Below, piece by piece: positions 20,240-29,567 of a stretch of 64,000 bases of DNA (its first letter is position 1; every line of letters begins with the position of its first letter). This stretch comes from Methanosarcina sp. ERenArc_MAG2 (lineage in GTDB: Archaea > Halobacteriota > Methanosarcinia > Methanosarcinales > Methanosarcinaceae). The stretch lies in NCBI GenBank assembly GCA_023955635.1, contig JAMXHR010000001.1, positions 186,001-250,000 of the forward strand, in the 5' to 3' direction. A model generated the notes under the pieces. It had not been told where the DNA came from and did not search any database. It worked only from the letters and a program-made list of their open reading frames with translations. The translations under genes were made by a program, and so were the position numbers.

Positions 20240-20378
20240 AGGTAAGGTTCGAAAGCTCATCCCCAGAGATTTAATTTAAATATAATATGAAAAACTTTAT
20301 AAAAGACACAGAAGAAAGCGCGTAAATACGTAAACTGTTTGTAAATAAGTTAACCGTTTGAGTTAACTGTTGTTTTCA

Positions 20379-20840
20379 TTAATACAAAAAAGAAAAAGTT
20401 AGTGTTATATTTAGTGGATTAATTTTATTCTTTGTGCATGGGATTGGAAGATTCCCTTTCTCCTGAATTATTTCCATACTTTGTGGGCCCTTTTGGTGAT
20501 TGAATGTCCGGTCGAATTCTGGATATTTTGGAAACTTACCAGCCAGTTCTTCAAACATTTTGTGTCTTGGACTTATAATAATTATATGAGCAGGAGGATG
20601 AATTTTCTTCAGCCTGCTAATTGCCGCCCCTGCATGATTATTCAATTCAACCAATGCCGCAGAGTTACATTTTGACTTGAGGGATACGCCCATTACACTA
20701 ACAAGAAGTTCATCAGCATAGTTTGGTTCTATACACTTTGGAGTTGCTGAAAATTGAATATGTCCGTATCGTTCCAGATCATGTAATGCTATTTTTACTT
20801 TATCCGAGTCGTCTGCCCGGACTAATGCGAATGATTTCAT
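20379..20840 (-). CDS. DUF356-like methanogen protein
   Basis: 153 residues, starting MKSFALVRADDSDKVKIALH. The second block has HPPAHIIIISPRHKMFEEL. From memory this matches DUF356, a small family restricted largely to methanogens with unknown function; I cannot run a search. It is cytosolic, with alternating strands and helices resembling an ACT- or ferredoxin-like fold. The last 40 residues look unlike a conserved domain and could reflect a frame slip. It is divergent from the gene desert to its right. Confidence 0.55.
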   Translation of the reverse strand: MKSFALVRADDSDKVKIALHDLERYGHIQFSATPKCIEPNYADELLVSVMGVSLKSKCNSAALVELNNHAGAAISRLKKIHPPAHIIIISPRHKMFEELAGKFPKYPEFDRTFNHQKGPQSMEIIQEKGNLPIPCTKNKINPLNITLTFSFLY

Positions 20841-22439
20841 TTTTTACACACCACCAATATACTGAAGTTATCCCCATTTCGATATGGATTTACCCCTATA
20901 ATAATCTTTGTGTATAAGAGATGCTGAACGACCTGGACTTTCAGAACATAAATGGCATCTTAACCGCTTTTACGGTGCTGCAGATAGTCTGGACTCTAGG
21001 CCGTAAAATCCTATTTATCTTTACTCTTATGCAAAAGGTCTTCAAAAATTATAAGGGTGCCTTGCAATTTCTTTTTTCAGATGTAGTATGCGCTTCCAGA
21101 TAATGGAGTAGCGTATTCTATAGTTATATTCATCGTATATATATTCGTTTTGAAATAATATCTTATTTTTTTATGAACACTTTTTTGATCCTTCCTTTTA
21201 CCCTCTGTTTTGTCTAATTTTTAACCGAATTATATTCTCTTTAATAATATTAACCGAAGAAGCTATTTAGTTATATTGTATTATTAATAGAGATATCCTC
21301 TAAATGCTGTCTATTTCTCATCTTTGTGGTTATAATTCACTGGATAATTCCGGCAATATATGCGCTTATTTTCCAATTTGTCTCGATTAGATAAGGTCTA
21401 TGTCTAAATTTAATACTAAGTGCTTAAAATATAGGCTTAAAAAACTTTAAAATTTCCCAGCTATTCTTTTATATATATGCCTGAATATGAGTTAAGGCAA
21501 TCTGCTTATATATATCCTTTTTAGCCAACGCTTTTAATAATCAAAGATCAGGAGATAAGCAGGAGCGCTAAATGAGTATGAAAATCACGTAGTTTAATAC
21601 TTTATACAGAAAACTTATACAGAATTAACAAAAAGGAGTTTATGGAGTTCAAATCGATCTTTCGGAATCACCTGAATTCCACATGCCCTAACAGACATAT
21701 AATGTTAGCTTTGCGAATACTTAAGGCTTACTCGATCCCGCCTCCTCGGAAACTGTGCAGAAAAATATATCATCTCTAACCTTTATTCGAATCAAAGTTC
21801 TTCAGAAAATTTAACAAAGCTGAAGGGATTAGAGATAAAATTAAAGCACGGAATGAACAGGAAATCAGATTCGATAAATAAATCTGCAAATAAGTTGTTA
21901 CAACAGGAGCAAATGTTGAATCGAAGCCTGAGTATACGTGAAGTTCAGACACTTTTGGGAAAGGAAACACAAATACTTCTGGCTTTGAAATAGCTTCTGA
22001 TATTACCTATCTGCTTGGTGCATTCTTTTGTAAGAAATATAACAAAGATGAACTATTGCAGGTAATGTGGGAAATCATTATCAAATCTAACCAAACTTTT
22101 GCAAGATTTGAAGGCCACCTGTCCAGTCGTTGGTTTACTAATTGACCCTGCTACTTTTTTCTATATCTTTTCAAACCTGACATTCGAAATTGAAGTCAAT
22201 AGATAGGTGTTTTCACATAGTAGATGATAAGCACACGTTCGTAGCGGGCTTTTAAGAGGACAACAGAATTAAAATATATCAGGAACCATTTTTTTGGAAC
22301 TTGTTCAGTTATTATCATACAAATCATGTTGTTAGCGAAGAATTATACTAATTTATACCAATTTTTCACAGATTATTATCAATAAGGAATAATTATTCTG
22401 AGACTATCCTATAATTTAAACTTATATACGCGTGTACTC

Positions 22440-22677
22440 ATGTACTCAAGGCGATTGAAACTAAATCGTTCCCCTCAAATGGGAATGAAAAAGTGAATAA
22501 TTTCTAAAAAATAACTAACATGAGTATATTACAGGATTGAGGGATTGACGACGAATTTGATTAGAGAATTGCATTCCGAGCTTAAAAGTTCATCTTCTCC
22601 AATATGAAAAAAGGCTGTGAAGAAAAGTATAAAGAAGATACAGTAAAAAACGAATATAAAAAGAATATAATAAAATC
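22440..22677 (+). repeat. Conserved leader repeat, copy A
   Basis: A long AT-rich non-coding leader sharing AATAATTTCTAAAAAA (22497-22512), a following ATGAGAGTA-like block, and TTTGATTAGAG with GCATTC (22556-22573) with the leader before the Trp/Gly-rich ORF at 27845. The alignment with copy B is continuous by eye over about 110 bases. A TATA-like ACTTATATACG lies at 22419-22429. Confidence 0.55.
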
Positions 22678-22824
22678 ATGGATGAAAATAAATATTCAGA
22701 AGATTCGGTTTCGATAGATTCTGAGTTGGCTGTTTTCGAGGGTCGGAACGTGGCTGCGGCGACTGAGGTTGTAGTGATGGATTCCGCGGTCGCGACTGGT
22801 AAGGACTGTGACTGCTACTGGTAA
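22678..22824 (+). pseudogene. Possible decayed Gly/Cys-rich small ORF downstream of leader A
   Basis: One frame from ATG 22678 encodes 48 residues ending GKDCDCYW, with no family match. A second frame over the same span reads GFDRF-stop-VGCFRGSERGCGD-stop-GCSDGFRGRDW, and both stops are TGA where GGA (Gly) would be expected. That second frame resembles the Gly/Cys-rich protein at 28963 (GRDGFDGCGGCGGFGG; end GGRDGWW). With the shared leader upstream, a decayed paralogue is plausible but unproven. Confidence 0.35.
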
Positions 22825-23449
22825 TAATAACGGTCGAGTCTGAAAGAATTACTGACTATGAAAAGAAAAAGAATGATAGTCATTTTTCAAGGCATGAAGG
22901 AAAGACTCCTGAAAAACCGTCTTTTCTGGAACTGATGAATATTTATTCTTACTTTTTTAATACGTTTTAGGAAAATGTTAGCAAATTATCGCAGGCTCTA
23001 ATGAGAACTTCTACATAAATAGAACTTGGACTTATCACTTCGTTTATGAAGCTTAATATAATTTTTAAATTTTATATGTATATTCTATAAAATTTTTTGT
23101 ATGATTCCTTGGATCCTGAAAGTGCTAAAGCTCATATGGATTATCTAAGTCATTTTTTATACGGTTAACTTTTTAAAATGCCTAAATATCAGTAAATATC
23201 AGTAGATCCCTTCATATTTCATTTATTTGCACTTCTGCAGCACAATTAAAAACATTAATTGACTATTAAAAATGTCTGACACGAAAACGAATAAATTTTC
23301 AGAAGTTAGTTTAGAAACTTTATTTCCTATTTATATAAAACATCCGAGGCACAACTACTTCTATATAACTATCAAGATATTTATTCAAACTTAATAGTTG
23401 CAATAAATTACTTATTAAATCCACACTCACTTAAGATTGGGGGTCTAAT

Positions 23450-23479
23450 ATGAGTGATAGGAGTGAGCCTATATGGTAG
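23450..23479 (+). CDS. Nine-codon upstream ORF in frame with the ABC ATPase
   Basis: ATG AGT GAT to TGG TAG encodes MSDRSEPIW and stops at TAG (23477-23479). A GGGGGT motif lies six bases upstream. The ORF is in the same frame as the ABC ATPase start at 23501, with seven codons between. It could be a regulatory mini-ORF or, if TAG is decoded, an N-terminal extension. Confidence 0.4.
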   Translation: MSDRSEPIW

Positions 23480-23500
23480 AGGGAAGGGGTTGATTTACGA

Positions 23501-24490
23501 ATGACCGGAAACGTCATAGAAGTAAATAATCTTGAGTATGCATATGGATCTGTAAAAGCTGTTGACGATATCAGTTTTACTGTAAAACAAGGGGAAATTT
23601 TCTCATTTCTTGGCCCAAATGGGGCGGGCAAGAGTACCGTTATTAACGTTCTCACGACACTCCGGAAAATCCAGAAAGGTGAAGCCAGAGTTAACGGGTA
23701 TGATGTCGCCAAGGAATCAAAATCCGTAAGAAGATCAATAGGTATCGTTTTTCAAATGCTTTGCCTTGATCATGAAATGACCGTATCTGAGAACCTTGAA
23801 TATCATGGCAAAATTTATTCGATGCCGAAAAAAGAAAGAAAAGAACGCATCGAAGAACTCTTAAAATTGACCGAGCTGGAAGGCAAGAGGGATACCCTGG
23901 GAAAAGAACTGAGCGGTGGCATGAAAAGAAGGCTTGAACTTGCAAGAGGATTAATGACAAAACCCGCAGTCCTCTTCCTTGATGAGCCAACTGTAGGTTT
24001 TGATATCCAGACGAGAATGAGAATGTGGGAATATCTTAGAGAAATTAAAAGAGAAGGCACTACCATATTCTTGACAACACACTATATGGAAGAAGCAGAT
24101 CAGTTGAGCGACAGAATAAGCATAATCGACCATGGAAAAATAATCGTAACCGGAAGTGCGGAGGAATTAAAGAACAAACTTGGTAAAGATCTTATTTATC
24201 TGGAAACCAGTAACAATAAGATCGCTGCAGAGATTTTAAGGTCACTCAACTCTGTAAAAACCGTAACAGAAGATACAAAATCCCTGAGAGTTATGATAGG
24301 GGAAAATGTTACGCATGCACTTCCTCAAATTATGGAGAAAATAAGGGAGGAAGGGATAGACATCACAACTGTGAATATTAAAAAGCCTTCTATGGATGAC
24401 GTTTTTGTTCATTACACAGGGCATGGGTTAAGGGAAGGAGATACAAAGGAGAAATATGACGGAATGGAAACGGAGGGTGTTTCTGAATGA
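23501..24490 (+). CDS. DrrA-type ABC exporter ATP-binding protein
   Basis: 329 residues. Walker A GPNGAGKST at 38-46, signature LSGGMKRR at about 137-144, Walker B VLFLDEPTVGFD at about 157-168, and the H-loop TTHYMEEADQL. The C-terminal 80 residues (ITTVNIKKPSMDDVFVHYTG) are typical of the daunorubicin-resistance/ABC-2 subfamily. It powers export with the permease encoded by the next gene, whose ATG overlaps this gene's stop. AGGGAAGGGG precedes the start. The substrate is unknown. It is the only intact transport operon in a decayed region. Confidence 0.92.
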   Translation: MTGNVIEVNNLEYAYGSVKAVDDISFTVKQGEIFSFLGPNGAGKSTVINVLTTLRKIQKGEARVNGYDVAKESKSVRRSIGIVFQMLCLDHEMTVSENLEYHGKIYSMPKKERKERIEELLKLTELEGKRDTLGKELSGGMKRRLELARGLMTKPAVLFLDEPTVGFDIQTRMRMWEYLREIKREGTTIFLTTHYMEEADQLSDRISIIDHGKIIVTGSAEELKNKLGKDLIYLETSNNKIAAEILRSLNSVKTVTEDTKSLRVMIGENVTHALPQIMEKIREEGIDITTVNIKKPSMDDVFVHYTGHGLREGDTKEKYDGMETEGVSE

Positions 24491-25320
24491 GCTTTGAATT
24501 TCGTGCCATATACTGGAGGGAGATGCTTAAATTTTTCAGATTCAAATCAGTACTCTTCAGTTCACTGATCCAGCCTGTAATGTGGCTGGCGTTCTTTGGG
24601 CTTGCGATGTCAGATAGCTTTGACCAACTGACTTCACTTATCCCAGATATACCTGGTGTTCCTAAAGTAGATTACCTTTCCTACATGGGTGCAGGAATAA
24701 TTGCGATGGATGTGCTGTTTAGCAGTCTATTTGGGGGAACTACCCTTATGTTTGACAAAAAGTTCAGTCTTTTGAGGGAAACTCTCGCAAGTCCTGTTCC
24801 AAGATCTCATATAATTCTCGGTATCGGACTTTCCGGTGTGACTAAAGCTTTTATTCAAACATTCATAATAATAGGATTCGGCAAACTTATAGGAATGGAT
24901 TTCTTTAAGGGATATACCCTTACTGAAACTTTTATCGCATTTTCAGGCATAATGTTACTGGTGGCAATTTTTTCGTTGGGCTTCCTTTTCCTGTCAGGTT
25001 CTATTGCAATTACCATTGAAAATCCTGAAGGAATGCAGTCTATTCTTACCCTGCTGAGCATGCCCCTTTTCTTTGTAAGTAACGCCCTTTATCCTATTGA
25101 TGCCTTTCCTGCTGTCCTCAAGTTTCTCTCGATGTTTAACCCGCTGACCCTTCTGGCAGACGGGATCCGCTATTTTTCTTTAGGGTCTAATTTTTCTGTG
25201 ATGGGAAATCACTATATTTATACTACAGCCGATATCAGCGTATCTTTCCTGGGCCTCATTTTCTTTGCCCTTGCAATGCTATCTGCTGCTATTTGGAGGT
25301 TTAATAAGGTGAATATATAA
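24487..25320 (+). CDS. ABC-2 type permease (DrrB-like)
   Basis: 277 residues with about six membrane helices, starting MSFEFRAIYWREMLKFFRF and including the conserved LASPVPRSHIILGIGLSGVTK loop and the NPLTLLADGIRYF motif near the end. It pairs with the preceding ATPase (overlap ATGA at 24487-24490) to form a half-size exporter dimer. By family it exports lipids, drugs or small peptides. Intact. A 12-bp hairpin lies 39 bases after the stop. Confidence 0.9.
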   Translation: MSFEFRAIYWREMLKFFRFKSVLFSSLIQPVMWLAFFGLAMSDSFDQLTSLIPDIPGVPKVDYLSYMGAGIIAMDVLFSSLFGGTTLMFDKKFSLLRETLASPVPRSHIILGIGLSGVTKAFIQTFIIIGFGKLIGMDFFKGYTLTETFIAFSGIMLLVAIFSLGFLFLSGSIAITIENPEGMQSILTLLSMPLFFVSNALYPIDAFPAVLKFLSMFNPLTLLADGIRYFSLGSNFSVMGNHYIYTTADISVSFLGLIFFALAMLSAAIWRFNKVNI

Positions 25321-25358
25321 GTTAATCTGTAACTACTCAGGTAACATTTGAAATACTA

Positions 25359-25387
25359 CAATTTTTCCTCTTCTTGAGGAAAAATTG
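25359..25387 (+). terminator. Perfect 12-bp hairpin after ABC operon
   Basis: CAATTTTTCCTC (25359-25370) and GAGGAAAAATTG (25376-25387) with a five-base loop. It lies 39 bases after the permease stop; it has no long T-run but would stabilise the 3' end. Confidence 0.5.
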
Positions 25388-25479
25388 CATATAATTTGAA
25401 TCTTATTTTGATCTTTAAAATCAAAACAGTAGTAAACCTCCTTCTATTTTTTACTGAAAGAAAAACCCAATCCAAAGAG

Positions 25480-25722
25480 TTGCCGTAAAAAGAGTGGCAA
25501 AAAATCTGGAGGTCAAGACAGTCATCCCTGATCTACTCTCAACGTGGTTAATGATCCTGATTAGGTAATAGATAATTCTGTGAACTGCTGTAAAGAATGT
25601 GGACATAATCTTGAGCATACCCGAAATCAAATCTTATGAGAGAAGACAGATTTTTGACACTCCTCCTGTAAGTCTTATTGTTACTCCACGAACGGATCGG
25701 AAATCAAAGCTCAGTCATATGC
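25480..25722 (+). pseudogene. IS66 transposase N-terminal remnant
   Basis: The plus strand, read across several frames, gives KKSGGQDSHP, STLNVVNDPD, CCKECGHNLEHT and YERRQIFDTPPVSLIVTPRT. These correspond in order to the GGQKGHPGSTL, zinc CxxCG and YEKRQ-DIPP segments of the IS66 transposase seen intact at 17509. Stops and shifts are numerous and the DDE domain is missing, so this is a decayed fragment of a related but distinct IS66 copy. Confidence 0.65.
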
Positions 25723-26142
25723 ATATGATATAGGCAAGGCCTCCCGCAACCAGGTCATTCAGGTTGGGTGTTTGGATAGGTCTGCCATAGCACCCATATT
25801 GTCCAAAGCTTGTATCATCAAGTATAATGAACAGAACAAGCATTCTCTTTGGCGCCCTGGATTCCGGTAAGGCTGGTTCTGACCGGTCTGCAGCGTCCTG
25901 TCACACCTGGGAAAGTAGTGCCTTGTTTCTGTTCTTTCGATGGCATATATGTCTCTCCAATCGCTGGCTGATACTCTTGAAGAGCTCCGGAAACAAAGGC
26001 AAATTGGAAAAGAAACTGCGCTCCTGCCAGCCGTTTGTTTTATTTAAAATTCGTAATTTTCTTGCCTGATTATCAATTCCGAAAAACTAATGTGAGTTCC
26101 AGAGAGGTGATTCTCTGGTGAAACCTGATTAATCGACTTAGT

Positions 26143-26445
26143 TTATTCTTGTGCAAAGGCTGTACGCAGCTTATTTCCTTCTTCCTTGGATAGATTGGAA
26201 GCAATGAGTTCAAACTTGAACTGTTTCATGGCTTCGAAGACATCCTTCGTTGCATCAGTGGTCAGCAAAAAGAGGGCTGACGTACCTTCAGTTACTTTTC
26301 TGCAGACAGACTTGATAAAATCATCATTAATTCCGACGTCAGCCATTGAACCGATAAGTGAACCCATTGCAGTCCCAACGACCAGACCAAATATAGGAAC
26401 AAAGAAGATGATGCCAAATAGCATGCCCCAAAAAGCGCCACTCAT
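26143..26445 (-). pseudogene. DUF1269 membrane protein, N-terminally truncated
   Basis: 100 residues from MSGAFWGMLFGIIFFVPIF through VGTAMGSLIGSMADVGINDD and TEGTSALFLLTTDATKDV to LSKEEGNKLRTAFAQE. This is the C-terminal two thirds of DUF1269, a small membrane protein of unknown function. The usual 50-60-residue N-terminal domain is absent: upstream in frame only LAGEGAM precedes, then a stop. It may be a truncated pseudogene; the remaining part is uninterrupted, so it could still be expressed. Confidence 0.65.
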
Positions 26446-26639
26446 TGCACCTTCACCTGCTAGCTTTAGCGTTCAATCGCACAGTAATAAATAAGCAGTC
26501 TTACTCCTTTTTCTCACGTTGACAGAGGAAAACACTACTAGTGTCTAGGAAATTTAGTTATAAGTCATCATAATTAAGAAATGGACTACGCATGAGGACT
26601 TTTTTATATATTAATGCCCTATAATTAAGTTGCCATGGC
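26446..26639. other. Spacer between decayed genes
   Basis: No ORF or RNA was recognised. Short AT-rich stretch between truncated DUF1269 and the mptE remnant. Confidence 0.3.
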
Positions 26640-27053
26640 ATTAGCCTCTCTGAACTTAAGACTACAATTTCCGGAAAGACTGTCATGGCCTGCGGAAATG
26701 CTTCAAAACGCAGGAACGACCTTTAGGAGATCAATTTCCTTATTTTACGGCAATTGTAGCCGACGGAGCAATCGCAGTCCTGATGGATATAGGCACTGTG
26801 CCTGAAGTCATCTGCACCGACCTTGACGGTAGTTCCGAAGCTGACATTGAAAACGAAATTCTCGCCTGCAAAAAGGGCTAAATAGTCCTGATCCCTGCCC
26901 ACGGAGATAATATTGACAAGTTCGAAAAATATGCGTCCTGTTTTAAACTCTTTATTGCAACTACTCAGGCAAGACTCTTTGATAAGGTGTACAATTTCGG
27001 TGGATTCAGCGGTGGAGACAGATGCTTTTTTATCCAGGGAATTTGGAGTTAAA
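26640..27053 (+). pseudogene. mptE: Decayed mptE (6-hydroxymethyl-7,8-dihydropterin pyrophosphokinase)
   Basis: Plus-strand frames contain ISGKTVMACGNASKRRNDL, then YFTAIVADGAIAVLMD, VICTDLDGS, IPAHGDNIDKFEKY and VYNFGGFSGGDR. The order and spacing match archaeal MptE (DUF115), which makes the pterin diphosphate for tetrahydromethanopterin; ADGA, TDLDG, AHGDN and GGF-GDR are its hallmarks. At least one stop (TAG after the first block), a frame change and a TAA before IVLI break it. The N-terminal domain is missing. A functional copy must lie elsewhere. Confidence 0.7.
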
Positions 27054-27844
27054 TTAATAGGCTGGCAGGTTTTGATTTTGAAGATCACGATGTAAACTCG
27101 ACCAAGAAAAATAAATTAAAATGGGCAAAGAAATTAATAAGGATCACGGATTTTTGAAATTCAAATAATCCAGTTAAAGATATTGTATACATTACTAATT
27201 GGCAAGTTATTCTATTTTAAATTACTATCCGGATCTAAAAAATTTTCCTGTTGAATAGTAGCCCTTTATATGGATATTTTACTCAGCATGAAAAAGACTG
27301 AAGTGAAGAAGTTTAAAACTAATAAGAGTTACACAACTTTTTCAACTAAATGCGCATCTCTTAAGGTTTTAAATCGTATTTAAACAAGAAATATGGCTTA
27401 TAACTATTATTGAGAGTATATTTTTTAGTTAAATATTGAATTACAGATTTTTATTCCTGATTTATTGAGAGCTTTAATAGAATTAGGAATTGTAGAATAA
27501 ATGTAAAAGTAAGCTTGTTTTACTGACAGAGGGTTTACTCAGTTTTTCAAAGTCTATTAATATTAAGAAACAGTCATTCTATCTCTTTTATATAATTCTA
27601 AATTATATTATAATCATGCTTTCATGGCAGAAGTGTTCCTCTTCAGATGGAAATAAGTAATTCGAATAATTTCTAAAAAAATTGCCATGAGAGTATGATT
27701 GGGGGTGGATGAAGAAGTTTGATTAGAGTCGCAATTCTCGATAGTAGAACACTAGGGTATGCAATTCTCTAATCTTTGAAAGTCCACCTTCTACAACACT
27801 CAAAAAATCTAAAATAACATCGCAAAATCCTGGAGGTAAATATA
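27054..27844 (+). repeat. AT-rich spacer and conserved leader repeat, copy B
   Basis: 27054-27290 holds nothing recognisable. From about 27290 to 27844 the sequence aligns by eye with copy C (28340-28962): AAGTTTAAAACTAA, CTAAATGCGCAT, TATTAATATTAAGAA, ATTCTAT and TTTATATAATT occur in the same order. It contains a TATA-like TTTTATATAATT at 27588-27599 and, 240 bases further on, TGGAGGTAAATA just before the ATG at 27845. A leader of this length suggests a long 5' UTR. Confidence 0.55.
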
Positions 27845-27946
27845 ATGTGGTGGAATAACTGTGGCTGGGGTGGCTGCGGTGGCTGGGGTGGCTGGGGCCG
27901 CTGGGGTCGCTGGGGTCGTTGCGGCGGCTGGGGCGGCTGGTGCTAA
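27845..27946 (+). CDS. Trp/Gly/Cys-rich 33-residue protein
   Basis: MWWNNCGWGGCGGWGG followed by a GRWGRWGRC segment and an end WGGWC. By count 9 of 33 residues are Trp, about half are Gly, and 4 are Cys. A strong Shine-Dalgarno (GGAGG) lies five bases before the ATG, and the stop is TAA. The same ribosome-site context (TGGAGGTAAATA) precedes the Gly-rich protein at 28963. There is no signal peptide. No known family is recognised; metal binding or a post-translationally modified peptide are guesses. Base composition (very G-rich) differs sharply from the AT-rich surroundings. Confidence 0.6.
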   Translation: MWWNNCGWGGCGGWGGWGRWGRWGRCGGWGGWC

Positions 27947-28962
27947 GAGTAATCGCCAAACCAATCGCTAAAAATCGCTAAACCAATCGCTGAACCCAAA
28001 AAATACTGAGTATGGATGAAATAACATAATAGCCATTAATTCAAAATCAGGAAGACAATTTCGGATTAATTGTCTCGTCTTGAATTGATGGCTATATTTT
28101 TTATTACCTGGGAATTAGCAACTGCAAGCTTTATGTGTTTGAAGACGAACGGTTTCTATTCAGTATGATTTAGATGCAATGCATTGACAAATTCTCAAAT
28201 TTATAGGTCAAATCGAAAATTCACCTATCATAATTAGCCATTTATATGAATAGGAATAACTTTTAAAGGAACAACTAACTTTGAAATTAAATAAATACAA
28301 TTTTTGAAATTAAACAAATATAATTAATTAACTTTTAAATAAAATAACTAAGGTGTTGAAGTTTAAAAACAAAATGAGTAGTACTATTTTTTTCGGCTAA
28401 ATACACATTTTTTGAGCCCCCAAATCGATTATAATTGGAAAATATAGTATATCTATACCATACGGGTTTTATTTTTGTCTAAATATCAAATTGGAGATTA
28501 GAACTCCTTATTTTATTGAGATATTTACAAATAAAATTTGTAAATTAAATATAAATTAAACGTACTTTGTTAGCGTATAGTTTACCGGATTTTTCAATGA
28601 CTATTTAATGTTAAGAATATATTATTCTATTGGATTTATATAATTTATTATTATAATAATTATCTGTACTTCTGGCAATTAAAGTCAGATTCGTTTCTCT
28701 ATATATTGAAGTAGATAAGCGCAATTGTCAGGAGTAGTAATAGACTTCGGAGTTGATAACAAATTTAATTAGAGAATCGTATGCACTCGTGTATACGTTG
28801 GTAAATTGCGCATTCTTAATCCTACACTCTGTTAAATTGCGCACTCTAATTTTATCTTCTCCAAAAGAGTAGAAAATACATACGAACTGAATAATTTACA
28901 TACGAACTGAATAATTTAAAAAAAACAATAGTAAGTATACAACAAACGTGGAGGTAAATACT
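27947..28962 (+). repeat. AT-rich spacer and conserved leader repeat, copy C
   Basis: 27947-28340 is spacer, with one inverted repeat around AATAGCCATTAATTCA and TGAATTGATGGCTAT (28028-28095) that may end the preceding transcript. About 28340-28962 is the third leader copy: GAAGTTTAAAA, CTAAATACACAT, ATGACTATTTAATGTTAAGAA, a TTTATATAATTT TATA box (28635-28646), AATTTAATTAGAGAATCG and finally TGGAGGTAAATA. It also has internal short tandem duplications (TAAATTGCGCA twice; CATACGAACTGAATAATTTA twice). Confidence 0.5.
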
Positions 28963-29208
28963 ATGGGAGGATTTGGAGGATTTCCATTCTTAAGAGGAAG
29001 AGATGGATTTGATGGCTGTGGAGGCTGTGGAGGCTTCGGAGGCTATGGTGGAGGCTGTGGCGGAGGCTGTGGCGGATTTGGCGGATTTGATGGCGGCTGG
29101 GGAGGGGGCTGTGGATGCGGCTTCCGTGACAGGGTCAAGACCAAGGTCTTTAACATCCGCGGCTGTGTAGCAGAACGCTGTGGTGGCGGTAGAGACGGCT
29201 GGTGGTAA
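28963..29208 (+). CDS. Gly/Cys/Phe-rich 81-residue protein
   Basis: MGGFGGFPFLRGRDGFDG, then about 40 residues of Gly-rich repeats with regularly spaced Cys (CGGCGGF, GGGCGGGCGG), then a charged non-repetitive tail RDRVKTKVFNIRGCVAERC ending GGRDGWW. The SD GGAGG sits seven bases before the ATG; an in-frame GTG at 28948 overlaps the SD and is unlikely to be the start. The spaced Cys suggest metal binding or disulfides. No family is recognised. It is a larger paralogue in style of the ORF at 27845, with a homologous leader. Confidence 0.65.
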   Translation: MGGFGGFPFLRGRDGFDGCGGCGGFGGYGGGCGGGCGGFGGFDGGWGGGCGCGFRDRVKTKVFNIRGCVAERCGGGRDGWW

Positions 29209-29567
29209 GCGAGTTTAAGCAGTGATTTCAATCGCTGCTGCTGACTATCCACCACAGATTACACTGTTTGGATAGAAATCGTCTGTCTAAATAGTGAATA
29301 ATCAAAAATAATCTACCCATTTAAAAACAGTCCATAAAATGTAGAACCGATGACGCCTCATTCGTACAGTCCTTCGCCGGAATACAGAAGCAGGAGAACC
29401 TTGATCATATCTACTATAGGGTCTTCCTAAATTGACCGGCATCCATTAAAAAGGGCCGACGAATGAGCCTCATCTCATTTTATTATGATCTAGGACTAAC
29501 GCAGTTTTACTGAAAAACGGTACAATAGGAATTCAAACGATTTTTTCTTGCTTTTTTCATGTTGATT

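Larger units (their letters stand above)
20841..23449. other. Gene-poor AT-rich region with decayed coding sequence
   Basis: About 2.6 kb with no intact conserved gene. A 45-codon ORF at 21645-21782 (MEFKSIFRNHLNSTC start) follows an AAGGAG motif but has no recognisable relatives. From about 21890 to 22142 the plus strand reads as a decayed ORF: a frame with DTFGKGNTNTSGFEIASD and QVMWEIIIKSNQTFARF is interrupted by stops. From 22440 onward there is copy A of the conserved leader described separately. The rest, including 23000-23440, is AT-rich spacer. Confidence 0.5.

Noticed and set aside
29043..29255. Pro-rich minus-strand ORF
   Set aside because: It is the complement of the Gly-rich ORF at 28963, where Gly codons read as Pro; the plus strand has the ribosome site.
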